A stretch of 64,000 bases of DNA from positions 27,617,026 to 27,681,025 of the forward strand of contig OY294048.1 of assembly GCA_958510825.1 (NCBI GenBank). The letters are read 5' to 3'. Position numbers and translations under genes: made by a program. This DNA is from Brachypterus glaber. Lineage: Eukaryota > Arthropoda > Insecta > Coleoptera > Kateretidae. Below the pieces are notes generated by a model. It saw only the letters and a list, made by a program, of their open reading frames with translations. It searched no databases and was not told the DNA's origin. Shown here one piece after another: positions 20,901 through 28,106 of the stretch (positions are counted from its first letter, which is position 1; each line of letters opens with the position of its first letter).

Positions 20901-23900
20901 AATTTGAGATCACGGCTTCAAGAAACAAGAGGTGTAGCAGTAAGTAGGTCCACTATTGGTCGAAGGCTTTTTGAAAGAAACCTTTGCTCTTATAAGGCCG
21001 CAACTGGACCTAAACTCACTGCTAACCATCGTCGTGCCAGGCTGCAGTTTGCAAGAAGACATTTAAACTGGGACAGAAACCAATGGGCAAAGGTTATGTT
21101 TTCTGATGAAACCAGGATATGTCTATTTGGGAATGATGCAAGACAGCGTGTCTACCGACGTCCTGGAGAACGTTATGCACAGGCCTGCATTGCAGAAAAA
21201 GTTAGTTATGGTGGTGGATCGTGCATGATATGGGGAGGTATATCATTGGAACCTAAAACTGAACCCGTTTTTATTATAAGGGAAGAACGTGGACGGCAAA
21301 GGCGAAGTCTTACAGCGGAAAGGTATGTCGAAGAAATTTTGGAAGAGCACGTCGTACCTTACGCCGGATTTATAGGATGACTTTATTTACATGCAAGACA
21401 ATGCAAAGCCGCATACTGCAGCAAATGTCAGACGATACTTAAGAGATGTCGGTATCGACGTCTTAGAGTGGCCAGCTAATAGCCCCGATCTTAACCCAAT
21501 CGAACATCTCTGGGATGAGTTAAAAAGAAGAATTCGATCAAGGAACCCAGCGCCAGCGACAATTCCAGAACTAATTATAGCAGTCGAGGAAGAATGGGAA
21601 AATATACCTCAGAATACTATAAGAAACTTAATTCTCTCTATGAGTAATAGAGTACAGGATGTACTTAGGGCTGGGGGGGGGGAAATACCAGATATTAATA
21701 TTAGACATATCGCACCCGTTACAGAACAGTGTTATAACACAAAATTTTGAAAAATGTGTTTTTAGTGTAATTACGGCTCTTATTAGGATCTACCGACCTG
21801 TATAACTGGCATATTACATATAACTATAGCATAGTTTCATGTAATATGCCAGTTATACAGATCAGTAGATCTCAATACGAGCAGTAATTACACTAAAAAC
21901 ACATTTTTCAAAATTTTGTGTCCTGTATTATTGTTATTGAGTATTCTGTTATTGTGTATTCTCTAATTGTGTTTTGTTTTTGAGTATTCTTTTATTGTGT
22001 TCTGTATGGTTGTTATTGAGCATTCTGTTATTGTGTTCTGTTATTGAGTTTGCAAGTTTTTTGTGGATAAGGCCTAATGGGGAATCCAGTATAAAAAAAA
22101 CGAGCTAATCACTTTACCTCATGGGTGGCTTGGAAATAAGTGCTGGTAAATAGGAACAAATTTGATGGAAAAATAATACATATTTTTTAAAATAAACTGC
22201 TTATGGAATATATGTGGCTGGACTATAATTGTGTGGTTCTGAACTATTGTTGTGTTAAATTACGGTATGGAATATTTGTGAAAAAAAAATTGGAAAATGT
22301 ACAAAAAAAGGAATGGAATTATTATTTTGAAAAGAATATGAGTAAATGCTGCCGGCATGGGATATACAGCTGCCTCAAACCATTTTTAAAACCTAATTCT
22401 GTATGAACAACATTGGGAAATATGACTATAACGTCTATAATATTTATGTAGATAAATTTTAACTATAGTGTATACACATTGATAACCTAACCTCAACCGT
22501 GTAATGTTGGTTAGTTTTAGTGTTTTGTTAAATTAAATTGAATGTTTTATTGACCATAATGTAATGTAACTAATAATAACGAAAAACAGCATTGTTGTAA
22601 AAAAACATACAGGTCTAATACGTTTTTTTTGTGTTTATAATTGTTATTAAATAATTTTAATAAAATTTAAAATTTGTTTATTGTTATTTTATTTGATAAA
22701 ATATTTTGTTTAAAAAAAATTAAAAAGCAAAAAGTCCTTAAAAAGACGTTAGAACTTGTTTTTGGAGTACCATTAGAGATTTAAGCACTCTGTGCAAAGT
22801 TAGTTCGACATATATGCATCAAAACGCAGTCTGAGCTGGGAACCAAAAAGTTGCTAACGCAGAAAACGTGTTAATTAAATGTATTTATTTAAGCTAAAGT
22901 TATAGAAGTGCAATAGATCTTTATATTCTATCGACGCTTTTCCGTCATATACAGTTTTACAGGGGTGGCACTAGCCCACTGATTAAAAAGTCACTTTTTC
23001 CGAAAAACTTTAATTTCTCCTAAATGAGAAGACTTGTGATAAAAAATAAAAGAAGGAATCAGTCACAATAAGTGTGGCTTTTAGAATAAGTTTTAAAACT
23101 TATGGAAACATTTGAGTTTGTGGTTAAATTGCATCAAAAAAGATTGGGTAAAAAAAACATGACTATTTAAGCAATGTAAACCCAGTTTAAACATGTTTGC
23201 ACCAGAAACTTAAATTAAATAAATAAAAGTTAAGGACTTAAGCTTCAAATTAAAAAATAAATCAATTAAATCCACTGTGTAGTTTTTTTGTTATTTGTAA
23301 AAATGTTTATTTCCAGAAAAAACCGTATATCTCCTAAACGAGAAAAGGAAAATTAAAAAGTTAAAAAAGAAATTACTCCCATTTAATTGGCCTATAAAAT
23401 CAATTAATTAAATTGTAAAAAAATATGCAGTGGAAACCGTGCGCATATCGAAAGAAGCAGTAAAAAAACATAGCTGTGTAATTTTCATTGCTGCCGGTTT
23501 AAAAAAAGATTTTTGATAATTTTTATTCCAGTAATTAAGAGCTAAAAGTTCAAGCTTTAAAATAAAAAAAAGGTCAAATAAATCTATTGAATAGTTTTGG
23601 AGTTATTAGCATTTGAAAATGTGTATTTTTTTAGGTGGGCCGATATTTTTGAGCAGAAGTGTATTTACTGGAAGAGTATACCTGTCTTCACAACTTGTTA
23701 TTATATAGGTAGTATTAATAATACTGTATTATACCAAAACACTTACTTTTTTGTGATTTCTTATTTTTGTTTGTGTTAGCATGAGGACAATTTGGATTTG
23801 CACAAACCATTACAGTTCCTTTAAAAACATCTAGATCAGATGGCATAAAACTTTCAGTTATTGATTTATTTTGAAATGGACAACTAGGATTACTACATAT

Positions 23901-24795
23901 GCTACTTTCTTCTTTATCTGAATAAGTATGAGGGTAATTTGGATTATCACAGGGACTTATTTTTTGTAATCTAGCTTCTTCCTGCATAAATGGACATGGC
24001 TCTGGAGGACATGGATGGAAGCATGGTGGACTTTGCGCACAAGGGGGACCTCTTTTAGGCGGAGGATTTATATGGGTACAAGAAGGACTACCACAAGGTC
24101 CTTTTTGTACTAATTCCCGAAATGCTCGTAGATCTGCAGGTAAATATGGACAGTCAGGATTTTTACATGGACCTTTCGGTAAAGGTTCGGGGCAATCCCA
24201 ATGGATAGGTGGTAAGTCAGAAGGTCGTACAGAATGTTTACATTTATCAGATCCACAATATCCAGTTGTTGGTTTGGGTAAGTTTGCAAGTTCTAGACAG
24301 GCTTTATTATCTATTAAGCCAGTTTTAAATTTTGTAAATGCACACGATATTTGTCCACATGCAGCTTTAACTTGATTCCCCTTTCGCGTCCAGTTTTGTT
24401 TAGTAAAAGGACATTCCACGGTACCACATGTGTTAATGGTAACATCGGGTTGTATAGAATAGGTTGCATCAGTAAAAAAAGCATCAGTAAGAAATGACTG
24501 AGTTTCTGGTAAAGAGTAAGGGCAAGCTAGGTCAGTGCAAGATTTAATATTAATTTTTTCTGGTTCAAAGTAAGTTGGTCTGCAACTTTTTGCACATTTT
24601 TCCCTGGCCGCATTGGTTGTATAAGGACATACTCCTTGGCCACAAGGACCAATCGCTGACTTATATTCTTTTATAATATCGTCAAACTGTTCTAAGACTT
24701 CTTTACAAGCTAACATTGGTGATATATTCATTCTGAAAGTAAAAAGCTATAAATACGGCGAAATTAAATTAATCATAAAAAAGTACTTACTCCAT
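8373..24795 (-). CDS. Cys-repeat gene, four predicted exons: C-x4-C-P-(Y/F/H) protein
   Basis: Predicted coding join: 24795-24791, 24732-23747, 14426-14182, 8927-8373, total 1791 bases, 596 residues. Every junction has GT...AG borders and the phases agree (2, 1, 0), with the same motif on both sides of the two long introns. The protein has about 20 motifs of the form C-x4-C-P-aromatic/His, for example CKNPDCPY, CSNPSCPF, CDNPQCPI, CGSPNCPY, CDNPDCPY and CGVPNCPY, roughly every 25 residues from residue 30 to about 500. The tail is polar and acidic. No signal peptide or membrane segment is visible. I do not recognise the family. Paired cysteines could bind zinc or form disulphides; Cys-Pro-rich repeats also occur in sperm-tail proteins such as ODF1 and the Drosophila Mst CGP family, but that is only analogy. 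Introns of 58, 9320 and 5254 bases carry transposons. Confidence 0.75.
8928..9679. other. Intron 3, distal part: A/T homopolymer block and a GC-rich island
   Basis: 9020-9230 is a string of A and T runs. 9355-9520 is abruptly GC-rich. On the minus strand the island contains TATAAATAGACGCTC followed by a GCCCGCCTGGCGAGCC stretch, which recalls a promoter-bearing LTR or SINE fragment, but I could not identify it. No coding potential beyond short frames. Confidence 0.4.
9680..10095 (+). repeat. Left inverted repeat of the mariner-like element
   Basis: Pairs with 12872-13284 in inverse orientation over about 410 bases with scattered substitutions and indels. Confidence 0.85.
10433..11060. mobile_element. 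hAT-type MITE nested in the mariner-like element
   Basis: Ends CAGGGCCGGA...TCCGGCCCTG, flanked by perfect 8-bp duplications CATATTAG (10425-10432 and 11061-11068). This combination is diagnostic for hAT elements. The 628-base interior has no transposase but repeats a TTCGCC(T)GCGGCGCT motif at least five times (about 10609, 10690, 10768, 10812, 10909), each after an A-rich run. Confidence 0.92.
11944..12828 (-). pseudogene. Mariner-superfamily transposase, cut by a stop after the last catalytic motif
   Basis: 294 codons. Residues 1-110 form a helix-turn-helix DNA-binding region (ARNLRETTRR, VRRIVN), as in the DUF4817-type N-terminus. The catalytic acidic residues are in FSDEST, MQDGAPAH and SPDLTPCDFF; I count about 40 residues between the second and the last D, longer than classic mariner (34) and near the DD37D-DD41D group. 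A TAG at 11946-11944 follows CDFFL exactly where a Trp is usual (F-L-W-G). Sequence beyond the stop still reads VKDRVYRQAP in the same frame, so this looks like a single inactivating base change plus later decay. Confidence 0.88.
12872..13284 (-). repeat. Right inverted repeat of the mariner-like element
   Basis: Inverse copy of 9680-10095; the tip reads GTCTACCGTGGGGCACGTTG before the flanking TA. Confidence 0.85.
13285..14181. other. Intron 3, proximal part
   Basis: AT-rich sequence containing the 135-bp MITE described separately and, near 13950-14020, a less AT-rich patch. Nothing else supported. The exon 3 read-through frame occupies 14092-14181. Confidence 0.5.
13578..13712. mobile_element. 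135-bp palindromic MITE, copy 1
   Basis: Ends GGGCCACTTGCACCAA...TTGGTGCAAGTGGCCC with TTA on each side (13575-13577, 13713-13715). A three-base TTA/TAA duplication fits PIF/Harbinger-type MITEs. A second copy of the same length lies inverted at 40069-40203. Confidence 0.9.
14182..14426 (-). CDS. Cys-repeat gene exon 3 (residues about 331-412)
   Basis: The acceptor TTGTTCTAAG ends at 14427 and the donor AAA/GTAAGT starts at 14181. Entering in phase 1 it reads CPNPECPS, CDNPQCPI, CAHPCCPV, CSIPDCPY and CGSPNCPY, five motifs in 81 codons. If the donor is not used, translation runs on through VSTILKSYTGLF to a stop at 14092; that extension includes a TATACAGGG repeat terminus (14160-14153), so it could be a truncated alternative form. 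Confidence 0.8.
14634..14716. repeat. Strong hairpin with 37-nt arms
   Basis: Arms 14634-14670 and 14680-14716 pair with two mismatches around a 9-base loop; the stem core is CCAACCAAATAAATACTGTAT. A second, weaker hairpin with related sequence (CCAAGTAAATATTGTATTTG) lies at about 14822-14886. It lies in intron 2, about 210 bases from exon 3. Confidence 0.85.
14994..15824. mobile_element. Probable pogo-like MITE with iterated GAACGGGAT/GAATGGGAT motif
   Basis: The left end follows TA and reads GGGGAACTCGGGGCTGAACA. The likely right end, in inverse orientation, reads CACGAGGCGGAACGGGAT and is followed by TA. Internal copies include GCAGAATGGGATGGGG (15331), GAACGGGATAA (15349), TATCCCATTATGCC (15622) and GGCAGAATGGGATAAAA (15650). 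Its plan matches the pogo-like elements at 16364 and 27278: GGGGAA tip, TA flank, iterated internal motif. End divergence makes the borders uncertain. Confidence 0.55.
15825..16361. other. Intron 2 sequence without supported feature
   Basis: AT-rich, no open frame of note, no clear repeat. Confidence 0.4.
16364..18871 (+). mobile_element. Pogo/Tigger-like DNA transposon
   Basis: Inverted tips GGGGAAAGGCGGGAGGTTTG and its complement CAAACCTCCCGCCTCTCCCC are flanked by TA (16362-16363, 18872-18873). The motif GGGAGGTTTGGGAC is repeated near both ends, including two head-to-head palindromes (about 16757-16787 and 18652-18690). It encodes a DDE_1 transposase with one intron. Target and family features agree with the pogo group of Tc1/mariner elements. 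Confidence 0.9.
16820..18610 (+). pseudogene. Pogo-like transposase, two exons, N-terminus missing and C-terminal frame change
   Basis: From an acceptor-like TTATTTCAG at 16819 the frame is open to 17276, then GT...AG intron 17277-17340 (64 bases), then open to a TAA at 18417-18419. Exon 1 has a CENP-B/Tc5-type HTH (KDWLRGFYARNKNISLRKPE) and the first catalytic D in WNIDETG. Exon 2 has IIFDNHDSH and LPPHCSHRLQPLD, the second and third D of DDE_1. A Lys/Ser/Glu-rich, probably nuclear-targeting region follows. The C-terminal part continues after a frame change near 18412-18425 (YLRKSSKFSEFYLP) to TAA at 18608. No upstream exon with a Psq-type HTH or start codon was found. Confidence 0.85.
18872..19863. 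other. Intron 2 sequence with a foldback pair
   Basis: The supported structure is an inverted repeat: 19021-19070 pairs with 19184-19233 (about 50-base arms, few mismatches, 113-base spacer), sharing AGCAAGATAGTAAATTAAAA. Other parts are AT-rich and unassigned. Confidence 0.6.
19864..20572 (+). repeat. Left terminal inverted repeat of the Tc1 element
   Basis: Inverse copy of 22959-23661; about 709 bases, with substitutions and short indels but no large gap. Confidence 0.9.
20658..21750 (+). pseudogene. Tc1 transposase (DD34E), one frameshift
   Basis: First part 20658-21380: paired-like HTH (GHSQRYVAQQLNITRAAVRR), a GRPR-like basic motif (AGRHR) and the first catalytic D in FSDETR. A TGA at 21378 is created by a frame change just before the second catalytic motif. 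The second part is open to 21750 and has MQDNAKPH and SPDLNPIEHLW; I count 34 residues between D and E, the Tc1 spacing. Sequence GGATGAC at 21375 is best explained by loss of two bases. A G-run at 21671-21680 is another slip-prone site but does not itself break this frame. Otherwise full length (about 360 codons), so inactivation looks recent. Confidence 0.92.
21738..21920. repeat. Hairpin at the 3' end of the Tc1 transposase
   Basis: Arms 21738-21819 and 21838-21920 are near-perfect inverse copies (CACAAAATTTTGAAAAATGT ... GTAATATGCCAGTTATACAG) around an 18-base loop. The stop codon of the transposase lies within the left arm. Confidence 0.88.
22959..23661 (-). repeat. Right terminal inverted repeat of the Tc1 element
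   Basis: Inverse copy of 19864-20572. A diverged relative of this end is seen at 30240-30525. Confidence 0.9.
23747..24732 (-). CDS. Cys-repeat gene exon 2 (residues about 2-330)
   Basis: Eleven to twelve motifs. The first five are the most diverged (CGQGVCPY, CTDLACPY, CGTVECPF, CGQISCAF, CGSDKCKH). A Pro/Cys-rich stretch follows around CPPEPCPF, then CSNPSCPF and CANPNCPH. One unit reads CDNPNYPH, with Tyr where the second Cys should be. The exon ends in a Lys/Asn-rich linker at donor GTAAGT (23746). Reading through that donor gives only a few residues to a stop at 23715. The right end of a Tc1 element lies only about 85 bases inside the intron. Confidence 0.85.
24791..24795 (-). CDS. Cys-repeat gene exon 1, coding part ATGGA
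   Basis: On the minus strand ATGGA is followed by GTAAGTAC, a strong donor at 24790. After a 58-base intron ending TTTACTTTCAG at 24733 the reading becomes ATG GAA ATG AAT, in frame with the long exon. The alternative is translation from the ATG at 24731 alone. The good splice sites and frame match favour the two-residue start exon. The 5' UTR and promoter are not defined. Confidence 0.6.
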
Positions 24796-24935
24796 ATTTA
24801 AAAAGTTAATTGTAAATTTAAAATATCTAAATTAATATACAATAATTTATAATACTTTGGATTTCTAATATTTTTTAAAAACTTCACATAGGTAAATTTT
24901 AAGATAATCAAAATTTTGACAACTAGAAAACGTTT

Positions 24936-24975
24936 ACCAAGATGTCTGGAGTAACTTAGTTCCAGATATCTTGGT
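24936..24975. repeat. Short inverted repeat upstream of the Cys-repeat gene
   Basis: ACCAAGATGTCTGGA and TCCAGATATCTTGGT pair with one mismatch around a 10-base loop, about 140 bases upstream of the predicted start. ACCAAGAT recurs at 24998-25005 (TTACCAAGATGACC). It could be regulatory or an old transposon end; function unknown. Confidence 0.5.
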
Positions 24976-25012
24976 GTTTACTATGAATAAAATATCTTAC
25001 CAAGATGACCTA

Positions 25013-25340
25013 TATACAGGGTGTTTCATTAGGAAAAGAAAATATTTAAAGGATGTGCTCTAGAGGCCAAGATAAGAAAAAAGTTCATATAAACATATTT
25101 CGAAAAACTATTCATAAGAGAGCTACGTTCCTTCAAATGGGGTTCAAAAATTCTCTTTTTTTTTTAATAACTCAGCACCCTTTGTGTTATAGCAACAAGG
25201 TTTTGCATGTGATCTTTACTTATGTGATTGTAAAATGTATAATTTTTATTATTTCATGAAAAGTACTTTGATATATAAACTAACGAAAAAGTTTATTTTT
25301 GAACCTAAAATATTAAATTTGTTATTTTTCGTATATTTTC
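25013..25340 (+). repeat. TATACAGGGTG-type dispersed repeat
   Basis: Starts TATACAGGGTGTTTCATTAG and aligns, diverged, with the minus-strand repeat at 1-582, sharing AATAACTCAG and TATAGCAACAAGGTTTTGCA-like blocks. It begins about 220 bases upstream of the Cys-repeat gene. Confidence 0.6.
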
Positions 25341-25647
25341 ACAAAATAAAAACCAAAAAAAAAAGTGAAACGGATACCGTTTCCAGACTGGTGGACAAAC
25401 ATGGAAGTTTATAAAATAAGATATCAAATTGACTTCGGCTGGACTTCTTATTTTCGTTCTTTACGAATTATTCTCTTTCCCTGTATTTTTGGGCCATATC
25501 AGACCAACAGGCGTTTCAACGTCAAGCCAAAAATACAAAAAAATTATTTTTTGGTGTATTTTAATAACGCGTTTCCCGTAAAAAAAAGAAAAAAAAACAC
25601 ACAAAAAAACTTGTTTTAAAACAAGCCTTCAAAAAAACGGGTTTTAA

Positions 25648-26348
25648 CCTTTACCTGGCACAGGGGGTACGTACGAACCCCACGCTGTTTCTCGTCGATT
25701 TTCGATATCTAAATCTTCGAAATCTAAACTCGTAACGACATCTATCGGTAGTCAAGGGGTACACTTTTATACCTATGCCACTAGGATTCATTTTTCCAAA
25801 TAAATACCTTTTTTGGAAGACCCATGAAAACTATTATTTTTCCGTAGAAGAAAATGACTTGTATACTGTGTTTAAATAATAAAAATCTGGGAAATTTTGT
25901 ATTTCAGTATATAAAAAGCCCTTATTTTTCAGTGCCAATCGCCCTGATGATGAAAAAGCAATTTTCGAAAATCTTAAAACTAAATATATACTGAAATACA
26001 AAATTTCCCAGATTTTTATTATTATTTTTCCTTTATAGTGATATAATAGAAGAAGACACACCTAAAATTTTAGCCCTTTTTATCAAAAAACAAAAAAGTT
26101 ATGAATTTTTTTGTTAAAAACGTTTTTTTCTCAAGTTTTTCAAGTTTCCGAATTTTTTCTGAACGCTGATCTTGATTTTTCTAAACTCTGACTATTCCAC
26201 CCTTTAAAGGGGTATCTGAAGATGATCTCTGATTTTTTCTAAAAAAAAATAATCCATATTTCAAGTTTTACAAGGATATTTATCACTGGGGTTCGTACGA
26301 ACCCCACAGTGCCAGTATGTTACTCAGGGGAGGTGTGCCAGGTAAAGG
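25648..26348. mobile_element. piggyBac-type MITE
   Basis: CCTTTACCTGGCACA at the left and TGTGCCAGGTAAAGG at the right are exact inverse ends, each flanked by TTAA (25644-25647, 26349-26352), the piggyBac target. Just inside lie GTACGTACGAACCCCAC and GGGGTTCGTACGAACCCCAC. The centre has an inverted pair (about 25876-25916 and 25984-26025, around GAAATTTTGTATTTCAGTAT). No transposase. Confidence 0.9.
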
Positions 26349-26529
26349 TTAAAACTCTAGTGCTGAGCACCTCCTAGATTTGTTTCTGCTTACGGCCCTT
26401 TATAAAATTTATTGCTTTCCAATTTTCAAATTTTTGGGAAAGCCTTGTATTCGTGCAAAAATTTATTTTTTTTTTGCCTATTTTTGGATTTTATTACGTT
26501 TTATGTCGATATAAATTAATTTCGAGAAA

Positions 26530-26950
26530 AAAAAATTGTCGATCGGTCGGTCAATTGGTCGGTCAATCGGTAGGTCGATCGGTCGGTCGTTCTGTCCGGG
26601 AAAAGCACGATAACTTAAGAACGCTTTAAGCTAGAGACTGAAAATTTGGCATATAGATATGTTACCAAAAGTTCTCGCTCGGGATTGTTTTTGGTGAACA
26701 TTGGTGTGCGGCAAGGGGGACAACATTTAATGGGGAAAAATGCATTTTTTTACAAAGAATTGAAAATTACCCCCTGAGGGTCGGGGGTAGTTTTCTTGAA
26801 AATTTTGAGGTCTCTAAAACTAAATATTAAAATGAAATTTTCCTAAATCCACCCCTGAGTGGCGGGAGTAGTTTTCGTGAAAATTGGTATATTGGGGTTA
26901 TGGAGGTTGCTGAACGTAAATCTGATAATAAAAATTAATTTCCAGCGCGA
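26530..26950 (+). repeat. Dispersed repeat A (GGTC-microsatellite, CCCCTGAG subrepeats)
   Basis: Starts with tandem GGTCGGTCAATT-like units, then CTAGAGACTGAAAATTTGGC and GGGATTGTTTTTGGTGAACA, then two or three units of about 100 bases with ACCCCTGAG...GGGTAGTTTTC. An inverse copy is split by a LINE at 33888-34185 and 35941-36150. Confidence 0.75.
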
Positions 26951-27277
26951 CGTTAAAAACTGGGAAAGCTCTTTTACTGGGCAGTGTATTTTTATTTTCA
27001 GCCTAATTTTCAAAGTGGATTGATTGTTTGAGAACTGCAGGAGTAATTACTCTAGTAGACTTTTAACGAAGTGCAAGCTGTTAACGAATTTGTTCAGATG
27101 GCGACACGTGTCTTAAAAGAACAAATAACCTTCAGCACTGTTGTGGGTATGTATTTGAAATATGTTGGTATAGTAATATTATTATTGAAATGTTAAAAAA
27201 TTGTAATTTACTCGGTTTAACTGGAAATTTTCATTAGATAGGGTATGTACAGAAAGGTTTAAGTTGCCTAGAGATTA

Positions 27278-28106
27278 GGGGAAGTCAGGGTTAACTGGGT
27301 CACAGGATTAACTGGTCCACCTGGATTTTATCAAGTTTGTTTATTAGTATTGGCGCATTAGTGCAAATTCTAGTGATATTTAGTTAGTAGTATTGTTTAA
27401 AGTATTATGGCGGACCGTGTTGCCCACGTGTAAGTTGTAGTAAAGAAAGTTCATTTCTTTCGATGAAAAGTAGGTATTTACTTTTATTTTTTAATTAAAA
27501 CTTTATTATTAATAGGAGGATCTAGACTAATATTTTACCTAATATACTGAATATTTTGTTAATTATTCGGAATAATTGCCGCCTTCTAATATATTGTTAA
27601 GTATTAAAATTTTATGATTTCATTCATTGGTGTCACTCAGGTTTAACTGGTTCGGGGTTAACTGGGCATGGTCAAAATCACTTATGTCCATATTAATTAG
27701 TTCGGGGTTAATTGGGCCATGTCCAGTTAATCCCGGACCAATTAATCCTGAGATATATCTAATATTTAACATATTATGTTGTCTATTTTTATGTTAGAAT
27801 TAAATTTTATTTGATTTTAAATCGTTTTTCTTTACAATAATTACAAGACAATATATTTTTGTTAGTGGACCAGTTAACCCTGAGTAGTGGTCCAGTTAAC
27901 CCTGGCCTATAGGGTTAACTGGTCCAGCGGGGTTAACTGCTTTATCGTTAATAACTATTTTATATAAATAATATTTGTCTGAAGTATTAATATGTTCTAA
28001 CTATAGTAATAATCTATCTTTCCTATAGAAAATATTTGAAAATTGTTTACAGGTTTTTCAAAAACTCGATATGAAAAAAAGCTGCCCAGTTAACCCCGAC
28101 TTCCCC
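27278..28106. mobile_element. Pogo-like MITE with iterated GGTTAACTGG
   Basis: Tips GGGGAAGTCAGGGTTAACTG and its near-complement CAGTTAACCCCGACTTCCCC are flanked by TA (27276-27277, 28107-28108). The motif GGTTAACTGG or a one-base variant appears about ten times, in both directions, mainly in 27290-27330, 27640-27750 and 27865-27940. No transposase. Confidence 0.85.

Larger units (their letters stand above)
19864..23661 (+). mobile_element. Tc1-family transposon with about 700-bp terminal inverted repeats
   Basis: TA on both sides (19862-19863, 23662-23663). Tips CACTTCTGCTCAAAAATATC and its complement. Left repeat about 19864-20572 and right repeat about 22959-23661 are inverse copies along their whole length, ending internally at GGCTAGTGCCACCCCTGTAA. 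A DD34E transposase lies between. The 3.8-kb length is large because of the long inverted ends and a 1-kb AT-rich tail after the transposase (21921-22958, with degenerate repeats of a GTATTCTGTTATTGTGTTCT-like unit). It sits within intron 2, close to exon 2. Confidence 0.93.

Noticed and set aside
22203..22406. 67-codon frame in the Tc1 tail
   Set aside because: Low-complexity residues from AT-rich sequence; lies in the non-coding tail of the transposon.
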